Shown: positions 34,801 through 46,800 of the stretch, in pieces
Numbering within the stretch: the stretch's first letter is position 1
Layout: each line of letters begins with the position of its first letter
Assembly: GCA_037367405.1 (NCBI GenBank)
Contig: JAZKJV010006049.1
Location: 620,001-684,000 of the forward strand
Direction: 5' to 3'
Length of the DNA: 64,000 bases
Source: Ottelia alismoides
Taxonomy: Eukaryota; Streptophyta; Magnoliopsida; Alismatales; Hydrocharitaceae
The notes under the pieces: generated by a model
Database searches by the model: none
What the model was told of the DNA's origin: nothing
What the model saw: only the letters and a program-made list of their open reading frames with translations
Made by a program: the position numbers and the translations under genes

Positions 34801-35409
34801 ATAGTTTAGTGATTTCCTTTGATTAATTTTAATTAATTCATTTCACAACATTTTTTTAGTTCTGTCAATTTTCCTAGGTTCCTGATCATTAGACCTTCCT
34901 AGGATAATTTTAGTTCTGAGAAATATTGTGTTTTGATATTTATTAAAAATTAAACATTGAAAATCACACTGTTTGTTTAGTTAATTCATAGAATATTCAT
35001 TTTGAGTCAAAAAATTCCAAAAAAATTAGTGTAGGTCATTTTCATCATAAGCAACCTTCTGGCCAATTTTCATAATTTTTGGACTGAATTTGATATATCA
35101 ATTAAATCTAACTTGAAATTGGCTAAGGATTGTCTGCATTGTCTACATAGTAATTAAAAAGACCAAAAAAAAAAAAAAAAATCGTTCCCCGAATCTCGAG
35201 CACTTGTGAATTGATGTAATCAACCTAAGGAGACAGATGCCTCCCTGAGATCGACCTTGGACTTCACCAAGTAAAAAAAAAACTACATCACTTAACATTA
35301 ATAGCTAAGTGATTTTTGATTAATCCCTCGTATCCGACTGCAACGAATATCATTAATTGATTTGGACATTAATTTGACCGGATTAACTAAGGGTGCGGGA
35401 GGCTTATCA
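31854..35409 (+). repeat. 3' LTR of the Athila-type element
   Basis: Same ends as the 5' LTR, 30 bp longer. It carries a second tandem copy of a 29-bp block (agcctccagaagccccgacc..., 34193-34250) and one more A near 35280. Its TATAAATA is at 33148-33155. It is followed by atcac. Confidence 0.95.
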
Positions 35410-36188
35410 ATCACCACAGGAGGAGAAGGTCGTGTTGGGCGAGGTCGAGGCTGGCGAGGTCGGGGCTGGGCGAGATCAGGGCTGGACGATCTGGGCTGGC
35501 GAGGTCGGGGTTGGTTGGGGTCGGGGTTGGAAGGGGTTTGGTCGGGATCGGGTTGGGGTTGGAACGGGTTTGGTCGGGGCTGGTCGGGGTCGGGGTTGGA
35601 AGGGGTTTGGTCAGGATCGGGGCTGGACGATCGGGGATCTGTACTGGAAAGGGGGGGGGGCTGGAAGGAGGACGAGGGGCGAGGGGTGGGCGATGGGGCT
35701 GAGCGATGGGTCTGGGCGAGGAGAGGCGACGGGACTTGGCTATGGGTCTGGGCGATGGATCTGGGCACAGAGGTCGGCGGGACTTGGCTATGGGATGGCG
35801 AGGTCGGCGGGGTCGGGCTGGACAAGGGCGGCGAGGGCGGCGCAGAGGGTTGAGCGAGGTTGGCTAGCAGTGCACCGGACCGCGGGAGGCGAGCCCTCGT
35901 CGGATGGCGGAGGAAGGTGGGTGGGTTAGGGAATCTCGGTTGAGTTCGAGGGTTTCGAGGGAGAGGTGAGGACGGGGAGGGAATGCGGTGCAGAGGGTTG
36001 AGCGAGGGTTGAGCGAGGGCGGTGCAGAGGGTCGGGCTGGGCGAGGTTGGCTATGGAGAAGGGTTGGCGAGGTCTGCGAGGTCGGGCTGGGCGAGTTTGG
36101 CGATGGAGAAGGGCGAGGTGGTGGGCGGCGGAAGGGCGATGGTGAAGGGCGAGGTGGTGGCGGCGGAGAAAGGGATTAGGCCTTTAAG
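35410..36188 (-). other. GC-rich Copia-type leader with internal repeats
   Basis: Minus-strand leader between a Copia primer site and the Athila 3' LTR. The end next to the primer site reads cctaatccctttctccgccgccacc on the minus strand (here over 36,155-36,183), a common Copia leader pattern. From 35508 to 35630 the plus strand has near-repeats of ggggtcggggttggaagggg-ttggtc. The 175-codon minus frame here is Pro/Asp/Gln/Arg low complexity and is not taken as a gene. Confidence 0.55.
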
Positions 36189-36200
36189 GCTCTGATACCA
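36189..36200 (-). promoter_or_regulatory. Primer binding site (initiator tRNA-Met)
   Basis: The plus strand reads gctctgatacca, the complement of TGGTATCAGAGC, the standard Copia site. It directly abuts the LTR that starts at 36201. Confidence 0.88.
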
Positions 36201-36403
36201 TGTAGAAAAATAGGATCATTTTTCTTTATTCCATTAGGCTCCCTAATCCCTCTTTTATAATAGGGATTAGGCATAGGGTTTACATGAGAGATTACAAGAC
36301 TGCCCCTTACCCATATGGTAAATCATACATATGGAAACACACACCTATGGAAATTCCCATTATGGTAATTTCCTTACATGGTGATTCTCAATAATTCTCA
36401 ACA
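36201..36403 (-). repeat. Copia 5' LTR, not matching the LTR at 14.5 kb
   Basis: A 203-bp block from TGTAGAAAAATAGG to AATTCTCAACA on the plus strand. It has the same layout as 14547-14692 (AAAAATA start, TTTATTCCAT, an inverted repeat around cctctt, TATGGG/GGTTTAC), but the sequence is clearly diverged and it is 57 bp longer. The outer flank is atggg, against gaagg at the other LTR. Confidence 0.7.
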
Positions 36404-36501
36404 ATGGGACACCATTTTTAAATCATCATTCGATGGTAGAGATGCTTGCATGTGAGTTTCTAAAATTATCAACATGCATTTCTAGTTAGCACAAAAATCT
36501 A

Positions 36502-36830
36502 GGAGCCTGTTTGGTTGTTGGTTTACATCGGGGTACATCGGCATACCCCTGACTCTAATCCTTTCAACTTGAGTTGGGATTACTTGTACTGACCTTATAA
36601 TTTCTTTGGTATAATATTTTTTAACTATGCTCAAATAAAATTATTAACATAAAAAATATATTATAATCATTAAAAAAGTTAATATAACACATAATCAATG
36701 TCGCATTACATCACAATTATCATTCCAACCTCCCAACCTCCAAACTGCTATTATTCACAGGGGGATATCCCAACCCAACCCAACCCAACCCAACCCAACC
36801 CAACCCAATCCAGTTACCAAACAGACCTTG
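36502..36830. mobile_element. MITE with GTTTGGTT-type ends
   Basis: Left end aggagcctgtttggttgttgg and right end reversed caaggtctgtttggtaactgg form an imperfect TIR. The middle is AT-rich with no frame. It contains a (CCCAA)8-like pentanucleotide run at 36769-36809. No clean target duplication was seen, so the superfamily is open (the ends resemble hAT or PIF/Harbinger MITEs). Confidence 0.6.
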
Positions 36831-37318
36831 GAAGCTTGCACATTGTAAGGAAAACTTGCTTAGACTCCGACTAACTATATACTAGCTCAACAAGGGAGGT
36901 GCTATGTTTAGTTTAAGGAGGAGGGCTCCTTCTCCATCTTGGTCTAGACAACCTATAGGTTTGCAATAGTAGTATGATTTCTATATTTCCATGGATATAA
37001 AATGAGAAAGGTAAATAATTCTGTATTTTAATGAAAAACGAGCTTTTCAATTGATACAAGTGAAAGGAACATGTAAAGTAGTATGTTTTTGCTCAATCTA
37101 CAAGGTAGTAGAAATTTTTGGGAGAAGATTTCTAAAGTGCTAGCTTTAGTTGTTAGGTTCATCCTTTCGTATATAGTGACTCAACTAGGCTTGAACAAGT
37201 ATGTTGAAAGGGATCAATCCCACGTTTGTTCCATCCCCTCCCTCCCCCCACAGCCTAACCATCCGAGAATGATCTGGCAGATTTGGAGTCACAGACTCGC
37301 ACCCGAGATCATCAATAT
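36831..37318. other. Distal 5' flank of the SWI3D gene
   Basis: AT-rich DNA with no supported gene. The 85-codon frame at 37083-37340 has no recognisable domain. Confidence 0.4.
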
Positions 37319-37685
37319 GGAAGAGGATCCTCTGCTGTAGAGAGGATTGCAGTATACGTGCTACGTGCTGTAATTTTCTTTATTTTTTAATGATTTAGTC
37401 TTAAAATCCAACTTTATAGATTGAATCTTATATTAGTGCTCTTAATATCTTCCAAATTTCATTTAAATCCGATATTATTTGATAATTTATCTTAATGATT
37501 GAAGATTCGGATCTTTTTTAAATGTAATTTAAGTTGCTTAGATCTTGACTAAATGTTTGATCATTAAGATGAAATAGCAAATAATCTCATATTTAATGGA
37601 TATTTAAAGTATTAATCTAACATTCAATCTACAAATTGAATTTTGAAATCTAAATCAGGAAAAAAAATATCGAGGATCCTCTTCC
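37319..37685. mobile_element. MITE with GGAAGAGGATCCTC ends in the SWI3D 5' region
   Basis: Left end GGAAGAGGATCCTC and right end its exact complement enclose about 340 bp of AT-rich DNA, with inner similarity continuing (aaaatccaac/gttggatttt-like parts and aagataaaata-like parts). The right end is 161 bp before the start codon, so it probably lies in the core promoter or 5' UTR. It resembles the MITE at 53.8 kb. Confidence 0.75.
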
Positions 37686-37776
37686 CATCGGTAGTACCAT
37701 CCAAACAAATTAACCTTTCAACATTGCACAGGAGAGCCTCCCCCTCTCCACAGGTCGTCACTCCCCGTTACTTTCC

Positions 37777-37779
<3 letters not shown>

Positions 37780-37810
<31 letters not shown>
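37780..37810 (+). repeat. (CT)n microsatellite in the probable 5' UTR
   Basis: About 14 CT repeats, 37 bp before the ATG. CT runs are common in plant 5' UTRs and can bind GAGA-type factors. No TATA box was identified with confidence upstream. Confidence 0.75.
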
Positions 37811-37813
<3 letters not shown>

Positions 37814-37846
37814 AAGCACCACCACCACCGCCAGGGCGCCACCGCC

Positions 37847-40800
37847 ATGGAGACTAAAGCCCCTCCAAATGCGGAACCCTCCGCCGCCGGAACTCCGCCG
37901 GAGGCTTCCCGCCGCCGGCCGGGTGCCCCCAAGCGCAAGGGCTCCTCCGCCCCCCACTCCTCCACCCCCTCCAAGCGCCACGCCAAAGATCGCCCTTACC
38001 ACTCCTCCCTCCTTCCACCGCTCCACAACGGCCCCGTCACCCGCGCCCGCCAGTCCCCCAACAAGCTCGCCGCCGCCACGCCCGAGCTCAACAAGCTCCC
38101 GGAGGTGGTGCAGGTTGAGGGCCCGGCGTTGCAGCCGGAGGGAGACGTTGGCGCCAAGGAGGAGGAGGAGGAGGGTATGACCGAAAAGGAGGCGCCGTTC
38201 GTTGATTTGGAGTTCGAGGCCATTAGATCCCGCGGGAGCGACGTCCACGTCGTGCCCACCCACGCAGGTGAGCTGGCCAGATACCCGATATGCCTTGTCT
38301 TGCATATTGGAACCTCTCCCACGTTGTTGATACTGGAAGATTCGGCTGAGAAATTGAAGCTTTCTTCGCGTTAGGGTTTAAGGTGTTCAAAGTTCTCATC
38401 TTTCGGTTGTTTGTGTTGAATTTAGGTTGGTTTCAGTGGAAGAAGGTTCATCCCATTGAGGAACAGAGCATGGCTTCTTTTTTCGATGGGAAGATCGAGA
38501 ACAGAACCTCTGATGACTACATTGAGATACGAGATGCGATAATTAGGAAGTTCCATGCCAATCCGCAGACACAAATTGAATTGAAGGACCTGTCTGAGTT
38601 ACCCATTGGTGAAATGGACGCTAAGCAGCATGTTCTGGAGTTCTTAGATCATTGGGGGCTGATTAATTTCCACCCATACCCTCCAGGTGATTCGGATGCT
38701 TGTGAGCCTGAGGCAGATGGAGAGGTTAAGGATCTGTCTTTGATTGAGAAGTTGTATACGTTTGATGCATCACAATCACATATGTCTATGGGAATAATTC
38801 CTAAGAGGATGCCATCGTCTGCCTCAGCTGCACAGCCTCAGTTGCTTACGGAATCGAAGATTGTGATTACTAAGGAATTGGGTAAACCAGAGGAGCCTTC
38901 TGTGGAGTACCATTGCAATGCTTGCTCGGGGGATTGCACTCGCAAACGTTACCATTGTCAGAAGAAGGTCAGTTGGTAAAGTGTTCAATTGTATGATTTT
39001 GAACTTAATTTTGTGCTTAATGTGTGCTTAGTATGCTAGAGGAATTTATGGAATGGACACGTCTTCCCCTTTTGATTAACATCCACACGTTTGCTGCGAA
39101 TGCTGTTGACAGTAATCACTTTCCAAATGAAGTCTGGGGAAAGAAATGAAATTCACGAGCTTCTTTGTCTATTGATGGCTTGAAAATGAAATGACACAAG
39201 TACTTATGTTAAATCTAAACCCTAGTGTGCCAATTACTCTTGCCAAGACATGATGCTCATCTTGTGTATGTCAGCTATGACAGCATGTTCCTTTTAACGT
39301 TTGCCACGAATTATAATTTTGAAACAAAAAGCTGACTTTCCCTGAAATAGAATTTGAAGTGTAACTTGGTGAGGGTGAGATATTATGAGTTAGTTACCAC
39401 ATAATTGTATAAGTATTCACCTCTGAAGGTTTATAACATTTCACATAATCAACCCCTGTAGTTTATGTCAATGCCATGTTTTTGTTAATTGATTATATCT
39501 AAAAAGGTTTTTATAGAGCAAATCAAATAATTATGTATGCTGAATTTTATTTTGATTTGAATGTGATCCTATTAAATGCACAAACTAAATCCATCCCTAA
39601 AAAAATTCAGTATTTAGCAATTACATTTTCGATGAAGTGCACCATAAAATGTGGTTACTTATATTCTTTTCCTTCTTATATTCTATCAATTTTATATAAA
39701 TTCCATCCCCACTAAATTCCACGCTGACATGCCAATTACATTCTTATATTGTCAGCTCGTTTTTGCTAGCTGTCTATTTTTGTTGATTTTTTTTAGAAAC
39801 TTCCATTTCCAAATCTCCAGGGACTGAACCCTCTTAAATGGTATGCGGTAGAAGCAGTGGGCTGCTACTCCAATGATCAGGGTTCCAGTCCCACAACCCC
39901 AATCTCCCCCCCTTAACCAGTAAAAAAAACTCCAGGGACCTGGAAGTATTTATCATGATTCTATTGTTATAAGTTGAAAGACTTGAAATTTTGGTTCATC
40001 GGTAATATTGCAACATGGATCTTTAACAGTTCTTTGGGATTAATGGCTGGCTTTCCAATTTGTGTTCAGTTCTCAGTATGCAATTGCATGTTATATATCT
40101 TATGCATTTAGCTGTAATAACTTAACAACTTCATCTCAAGAGAAGCTACCTAATGCTTATTTTTGTTCGTGTAAATAATAATTTATAATTTATAATGTTT
40201 TGGATTTCAATGAAAATCCATGCATTTCACTATTTTTTTCCAATGTTGCCAAAGATTTCCAATGTGACATTGGCAAACTCATTTTCTAGATGCTGACAAC
40301 CACTCATTGACACTTGAAACTATAGTTTCAACCATATCATTTTGAATTTGATTGCCCTTAACCCAACAGACCTTATGATTGTCATCTAATTTCCTCTTAC
40401 CAACTTTTCTCTAGTTATATTATTGTCGGTCTAATCATTTTTATGTTATTGCTCATCTTCTTTAATATGTTTGTTCTCCTTTGTTCTCTCTCTTTCTAAA
40501 AAGAGCCTCTGTTCCATTGCAGAAATCCACTGCATACGTTTACATAATTACATTTGATTACACTATGGTGCAAAGATTCCTTTTACAACTTGTACATCTC
40601 ATGTTCTAAGTTATTTTATTGAGCTTATCTTCCTACGATGGAGAACATCTTGTGCCTTTGTCTCATAGCCTTCACTGATTTTACATAATATATGTAGTTC
40701 ACTAAACTAATGATAATTTCTATGATATCAAGAAACACTGTGGAAATGTTACACATTCCTTTTTGTACCCATGTCAATGTGCATTGCCCGTAGTGATGAC

Positions 40801-43800
40801 ATTTCCTATTAAGTACCTTCATTTTCTAGTCAACCAATGTTATATTTAAAATGAGAATACTAAGACATCTTCTTTCTTATGTACATGAACTTCAGTCTTT
40901 ATTATAATTTTTAGTGGGATTGAATCTTATGTTGCCAGTGCTGCTTTTTCTACCATCTGTTTTCAAACGCTAAAAATGTCTTAGTGTGATAATAATCTAT
41001 GCCTTTGTATGTCCAAGCTAGTATATGCATATGAATGGGCATGAGATATTTCTTCTAATTGAACCCATTCTCTTACCAGGCTGATTTTGACTTATGCACC
41101 GACTGCTACGATGCTGAAAAGTTCGGCCAAGGCATGGTTGCTTCTGATTTCATTTTAATGGACTTTGCTGCGGTTCGTGGGGGTGGTGGTGGAAATTGGA
41201 CTGACCATGAGACCCTTCTTCTTCTAGAAGCCATAGAGCTATACGGGGCGAACTGGAATGAGATAGCTGAGCATGTTGCCACCAAGACAAAGGCTCAGTG
41301 CATTTATCATTTCATTCGAATGCCTATTGAAGACCCATTTTTAGATGACCCTGACGATCCTGATATCGTTCCTCCTGAAAACACCAATCACCCCTCTGCT
41401 AACACTGATCTTGATGCTTCTAATATTCCTCAGGAAGTTCATGCAAAAAGTTTGGAGAATGGTGAACCCACCTCTCCTACAAAGGATGCCGGAGTAGCAA
41501 GAGATCAGAAGGTGTTGGATAATGCTAACCCAAGTGGTAGCAAAGTTATTTTAGATGCTTTAGCAAAATCATTACAAGCTGTTGGTTCTTTCCATGGACA
41601 CGAAGGTTCGCTTTCTTTTGCAGAGTCTGGAAACCCTGTGATGGCACTGGTAAGTTGGATGATTTACTATCCTTTGACTAAACATTTTTTTTCTCACTCA
41701 TGTCATGTTGGTTAATATTTTTTCAGGCTGCATTTTTAGCTGATATTGTTGACCCTGATATTATAACTATATCAACACGAAGCTCCCTGAAAGCAATTTA
41801 TGATGATTCTCCGGGCATTCAGCTTGCCACAAGACACTGTTTTCCTTTGGAAGATCCTCCAAGTGATAGTATTGATCAGCCAGACAATCATATGGATGTC
41901 ACAGACTCTGAAAGGTTTGTGCATCAGTGTGTTGTATATTTAGACTTCGAAAATTTGGTCCTTGCAGCTAACATTTTACTGCAATTTCAACCGTTACAGT
42001 GGGGTTGCCCAGAAGGAAGAGAATCAAGAGAATCAGGTACAAATAGATAATGAATCTGAAGCAACTAAAGAAAATGCAGATACTGACAATGACAAGACTA
42101 TACAAACCGAAAAAGAGTTGCTCATTTCTTCAAAGGAGTGCTTGGAAATCCCTGATGTGAGCGGACCTGGTAATACGGTATCATCCGGAAAATGTGAAGC
42201 ACCTAGCACTGAGAAAGAATTAGGTGATTCCTCGATGCAGAGTGGTAGTCCTTCTGCACAAGTTTCCGATGAGACTGCTAATGATGCCTTGAAGATGCCC
42301 AAAGATTCACCTTCCCCCGAGAAAGGCATAGCTACTTCCATGCCAAGTACGCCTGTTGAAACACAAAACATAAATGATGGGGGTGATATGAAATCTCCAA
42401 AAGATTCTCACGTGGCTTCGGTAGATGAGGTGAAAACATCTACTGATGGGGATATGATGTGTAATACAGCATCAGAAGACAAAGAGCTTATTGAGTCTAC
42501 ATCTCTTTCACGGGCGGGTATTATACATGATCTTTTTTTACCATTTAATTCAGGTGCCCAGTCATTATCCTTTGAAGCTTGTATGATAAAATCTGATCAC
42601 TGATAGGCGCATTTTTTTTGGAGGGACCACACCACACATTATAATTAATTTAATTGTTGAAATGTGAGTAATTTAAAGCCAAGCTAGCATATCATATACA
42701 AAAAGCACAAGAACAATTGGTTGTAATGGAATAGTGTCTCTCAACACCACAACCGAGTTCCATTTTGGTGGCAGATCTTTTGAGTCATTCCCCTCAATTA
42801 AATAGTATGACAAAGGTCAATATATGCAGTGTCCTCAGACAAAACTGAGCGCGAAATAATGTGGACATGAAATTAAAGGACCAACTGATCTTGGGGGGGG
42901 GGGAGACTTCAAAATGAATTTTTGAGGGTCTCAGGAAGACTGGGAAGAAAAATAAGGGAAACAGAGTGCAAAAATACACAACCACAAGCGCAAAAATGAG
43001 ATTTTACCAGGCTCCACTTCTGAAGGTCCATGTCCGGGAAGAGTGTCCCTCCAATACACTACGCTAGGTGATGCCAATGGCCACTCACACACTCCCTTAT
43101 TTCTGGGGGAATTATGCTCTCATAGCTAGTACACATGACATGATAGCTCTTCTGGGCTTCTTTAGACTGATCACATATATTTCCACCTCCTATCCCTTAA
43201 AATATTGACACTCATTTTTCTTAATAAGGACCTGCAAAACTAGGTTTAAGGGAGAGAGAGGGAGCATCCAAAAACGGATGTTCTCTTTTTCAGGGGCATC
43301 ACAATTCATCCTACTAATTAGGGCTAACCATTACTACTTTTGAATATCCTACCTTTGGCTTGTGACTAAGGAGTAAGGACCCATGTCATAAACGTCGAGG
43401 GGAGATATATAAAGGAAGTCTTTTTTCTTTCTTTTCCCTCAGCTGCGAGGGTCCACCGATGAGGGGGATCTTTGGGAAGTCATGCCTATAAAGCAAGAGG
43501 AAGTAGGGGCGTTGAAGGTTTTCCCTTACCTGAAGACCAAGTCCATAATCACTACATGAGATGAACACGGGTTTGGTGAATTGAAGTTGGCCTCTAGTGG
43601 GAGAGAACTTCCAGTTACTGCCCGGGATCATATATTGAGGTGCTCCTCGGCTGTTGGTGAAATGACATGAGCTGGGACCTTGATTCAAAAAGAGATTGGG
43701 ACATATCAATCATCTCATTTGAGGTGGAAAACGAATCGGCATCTCGATGTGATACATCCCTTTCCATTTAGTTTTGGAAAGAATGCCGAAGTCCATCCAG

Positions 43801-46800
43801 ACTGTCCTATGAAGAAAATCGCCAATGGCGCGCGAAGCACGCATATGGAACAAAATTTGATCTTTGATTTTTATCCGATGATAGATATACTCCTTCCTCC
43901 CCTCTTTAACCTTCTGGTGAAAGATGCATGCCATGCATGGGTTGGGCACCCTCTTTTCCATGGTAATGATGGTGTCTCTTGATCATGTGCTCATAATTGT
44001 ATATTTTTTCATTCCATTCTTTGTATCCCCAACCACTTAGCTCTTAGCATCCTTTTTATTTCTTGACTAGGACATGGTATGCAAGGACTGGATGGAGGGG
44101 AAACATGTCAGCATTGGCGGATATGCCACCCATGTGAACAAATCAAAGTATTGTACTTTATTCCAATCTTGTGAAAGCCAATGATGTTCCTTGGGAGTCA
44201 AGAGTAGCATTTCTTGAATCATGCATGAATGCTTGTGGGATTCTAGGTTGGTTCCTGTCGAGGGTTGTCATCGAGGATTGTTAGGCAGCCATTTAAGACA
44301 TTATCATTCCACAAGTATCTAGTTAGACCTTAGGAATCTCCCATTTGAGGTTCTTCGAACTCATCAGGCCCTTTCCTTAACTTCTAGACTTACCTCTAGC
44401 CTCGTACTTTGGAAGAGACCCAAGGTCTTTAAGAGATTGAAATAATTGATTTTTAGGATGAGAGTAGAAGGGAGAAGAGCATGAAAGTCCTTATAAGTTG
44501 AGAGAATAGCGGTGATGTGTGTTCGTATTTAATAAAGAAATTAATAGATAGGGGGATATAGGAGTCAAACTCCAATTTTCTCGACTCATAATTCGTCTTA
44601 ATGTATTAGCATACTCAAGGTTGCAAAAGTCTATAGGTATTCAATCGGTTGGGTTATTGAGTAAGGATTAATTGACAGTTGGACACCGACTTTTGTGGTA
44701 GAGCTGTCTGATTAGAGAACTGAGGAGTTCTTGTGTCTATCGAGCATGCTGTCTTGAATGGAGGAACCTTTGGAAGGTACTCTTGGTACTGTAAAGATGT
44801 ATCATTTACTGTAAAGAAAGCATACAAGGTTTTGTCTATTCAATCGGTACCGGAAAGTGATGAGGTATCTCGTGACTGTGCATGATTATGGAGGTGAAAA
44901 TCCCGTGCATTTTAAAATTTTCTTATTTCTAATGAGAAAAGGTCGAATTATGGCGGGTGATAGGAGGGCTAGGATCTTTCCTGGGTGATGAGATATGCAA
45001 GCGATATGGAGGGGCTGCAAAGGACATTGGCCCCCTCTTCTTTAGATGCCCTGGATCAAGGAAGACCTGGGCGACAACTGATCTACTTGGTGACTAATGG
45101 ACAACGTGGATTCATTCTGGAGCTCGATTGGCATGGATAGGAAGGAGTCTATTGAAGGCATGGTTAAGTTGATTTCGCACATCTGGGCCATCTGGTTGGC
45201 AAGGAACGGTTTTATTTTCAAGGATGCGAGGTTTTACCGTGAGAATATATTTGAGCATGCCAAGGCTTTATGCGAAACACATCACTCGTAAAATCTTGTT
45301 TATAATTCTGACTATATAATTTTAGGCGAGCCTCTCATGGAGTTTCTTCATATTAATTCTAGAAAAGCGCGACATACACCACACATTCAGTCCGCGTTCT
45401 AGATAAAGTCGATACATATAGCATAAACTTTAATATTTCATTATTTAAAGAACTTATTTGATTTTAATAATAATTTTTGCAACTTGTATTATGAGATAAA
45501 TTCTTATATATAAGCCATCTGTTTGATGATTATATTATCAAAATTTATGTTAAATGTAATGCATGTTCTCTTAAATTTGTAAACGAATTTGGAACATTCT
45601 ATTGTATTTAAAAAATATTATTATCAATTAATTGCTTCTAAAAAAATAATAATTAATTGCTCATTATTTTGACTTAAAATATGCAAAACCACGCAAACAT
45701 GCATATTCCTCGCATATTCTCTTGCCTACCGCATAATAACTATGTGGTAACCTGTTTGAATGAGTTCACATACCACATTTTTTATCCTTGGCAGGTGGTA
45801 CGAGTGGTCATGAGAACATGTGTGGGATTTGGGTTGATGAGGACTTCTTGAGGGCCCAAGAATACAAGATTTTGAGGGACCATGCAGTGGTGGTATGAAT
45901 GTGCTTTGGACTTACGTTCGATTTGAAAAAGAAGGCACCATTAAAGGAGAGGTTGCATGGTTCACTAATAAGGAAAAAGAGGTTGGTTACTATGGTACTT
46001 CGAAATAGGTTGGGAATGAGAACTATCACATTCTCGATCTTTTCCCTTTGCATGAGCGTTGTTTGGTATGGAAAAGAATAAACATGAGGTGGATTGATGC
46101 GACAAACAGAGTCCGTTTGGAGGAGCTTTAGATCAGAAAGGATGGATGCATGTGACCAAATGTATAAACAATACTAGGACTGGAATAGACCATTTGCGAT
46201 TATGTGGAACATTGCGAACAAGCGGAATGCAAAAGTCTCTCATGGTCAATCACTATGTCGAGAACGTGGTGCATAGTGTGAAGGCTTTCCACGCGTCGTG
46301 GGTATCATTGCTCCGCTAGAATGATCATGTAATTAGGATTTGCTTTTTATTCTCAATGTAGTTGTTTTGTAAGCATGGTTTTCTTTTTGATAATAAAATT
46401 TGTCGGATGACATCCTAGTGGCTATCCTTATACCTCTCAGCTTTTCAGAAAAAAGAAATCAACGATGGAAACATACTTTACATAATTGGAGGGGGCTGAT
46501 GTACCAGGTGAGCAAGGTGCTGTCTTGCTCGGGGTCCCACTGGAGGGGGATACAACCATACTTCACGTAATTAGAGGGGTACCAGGTGAGTAAGGTGCTG
46601 TCTTGCTCGGGGTTTCACTGGAGGGTATACAGAGGAAGAGGTGGTTGGGAAGACCGCCGATGAATGAGTGAGGGCTAGCAGAGGTGAGGGGTAGTGTTTG
46701 GTGGCTGTCAACAGTGGTAGTGCAGTAGAGGAAGGGGTTGGAAACGATGACAATGGGCTGAGCGATGGTGGCATAGTTTGATAAGGGCTGGGAAGGAGGG

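Larger units (their letters stand above)
18604..35409 (+). mobile_element. Athila-type Ty3/Gypsy retrotransposon, full length
   Basis: A 16.8 kb element with 3.53 and 3.56 kb LTRs, a tRNA-Asp primer site, gag, protease, reverse transcriptase/RNase H and integrase in Gypsy order, a 2 kb non-coding 3' region with four stem-loop/G-run modules, and a polypurine tract. The protein types, long LTRs and tRNA-Asp priming place it in the Athila clade. There is no chromodomain and no envelope-like frame. The LTRs are nearly identical, so insertion was recent, yet the coding region carries many one-base frameshifts. The flanks ctcac and atcac give an imperfect 5-bp target duplication. It lies in Copia-derived DNA of opposite orientation. 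Confidence 0.95.

Noticed and set aside
35298..35825. 175-codon Pro/Asp/Gln/Arg minus-strand frame
   Set aside because: It begins in Copia leader repeats and runs into the Athila LTR end, crossing the insertion border, so it cannot be an original gene.
37643..37846. Upstream in-frame extension of SWI3D to an ATG at 37643
   Set aside because: The stretch crosses the MITE edge and the CT repeat. The ATG at 37847 has a good context (gccaccgccatgg) and starts a protein beginning typical of the family.
39850..39900. Functional tRNA gene suggested by A- and B-box-like motifs
   Set aside because: No cloverleaf could be folded by eye, and the unit has an A tail and target duplication, so it is a SINE.
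45798..45897. Possible extra SWI3D exon after cttggcag
   Set aside because: The acceptor looks good, but the translated sequence does not match the family and is not needed: exon 5 and exon 6 join in phase.
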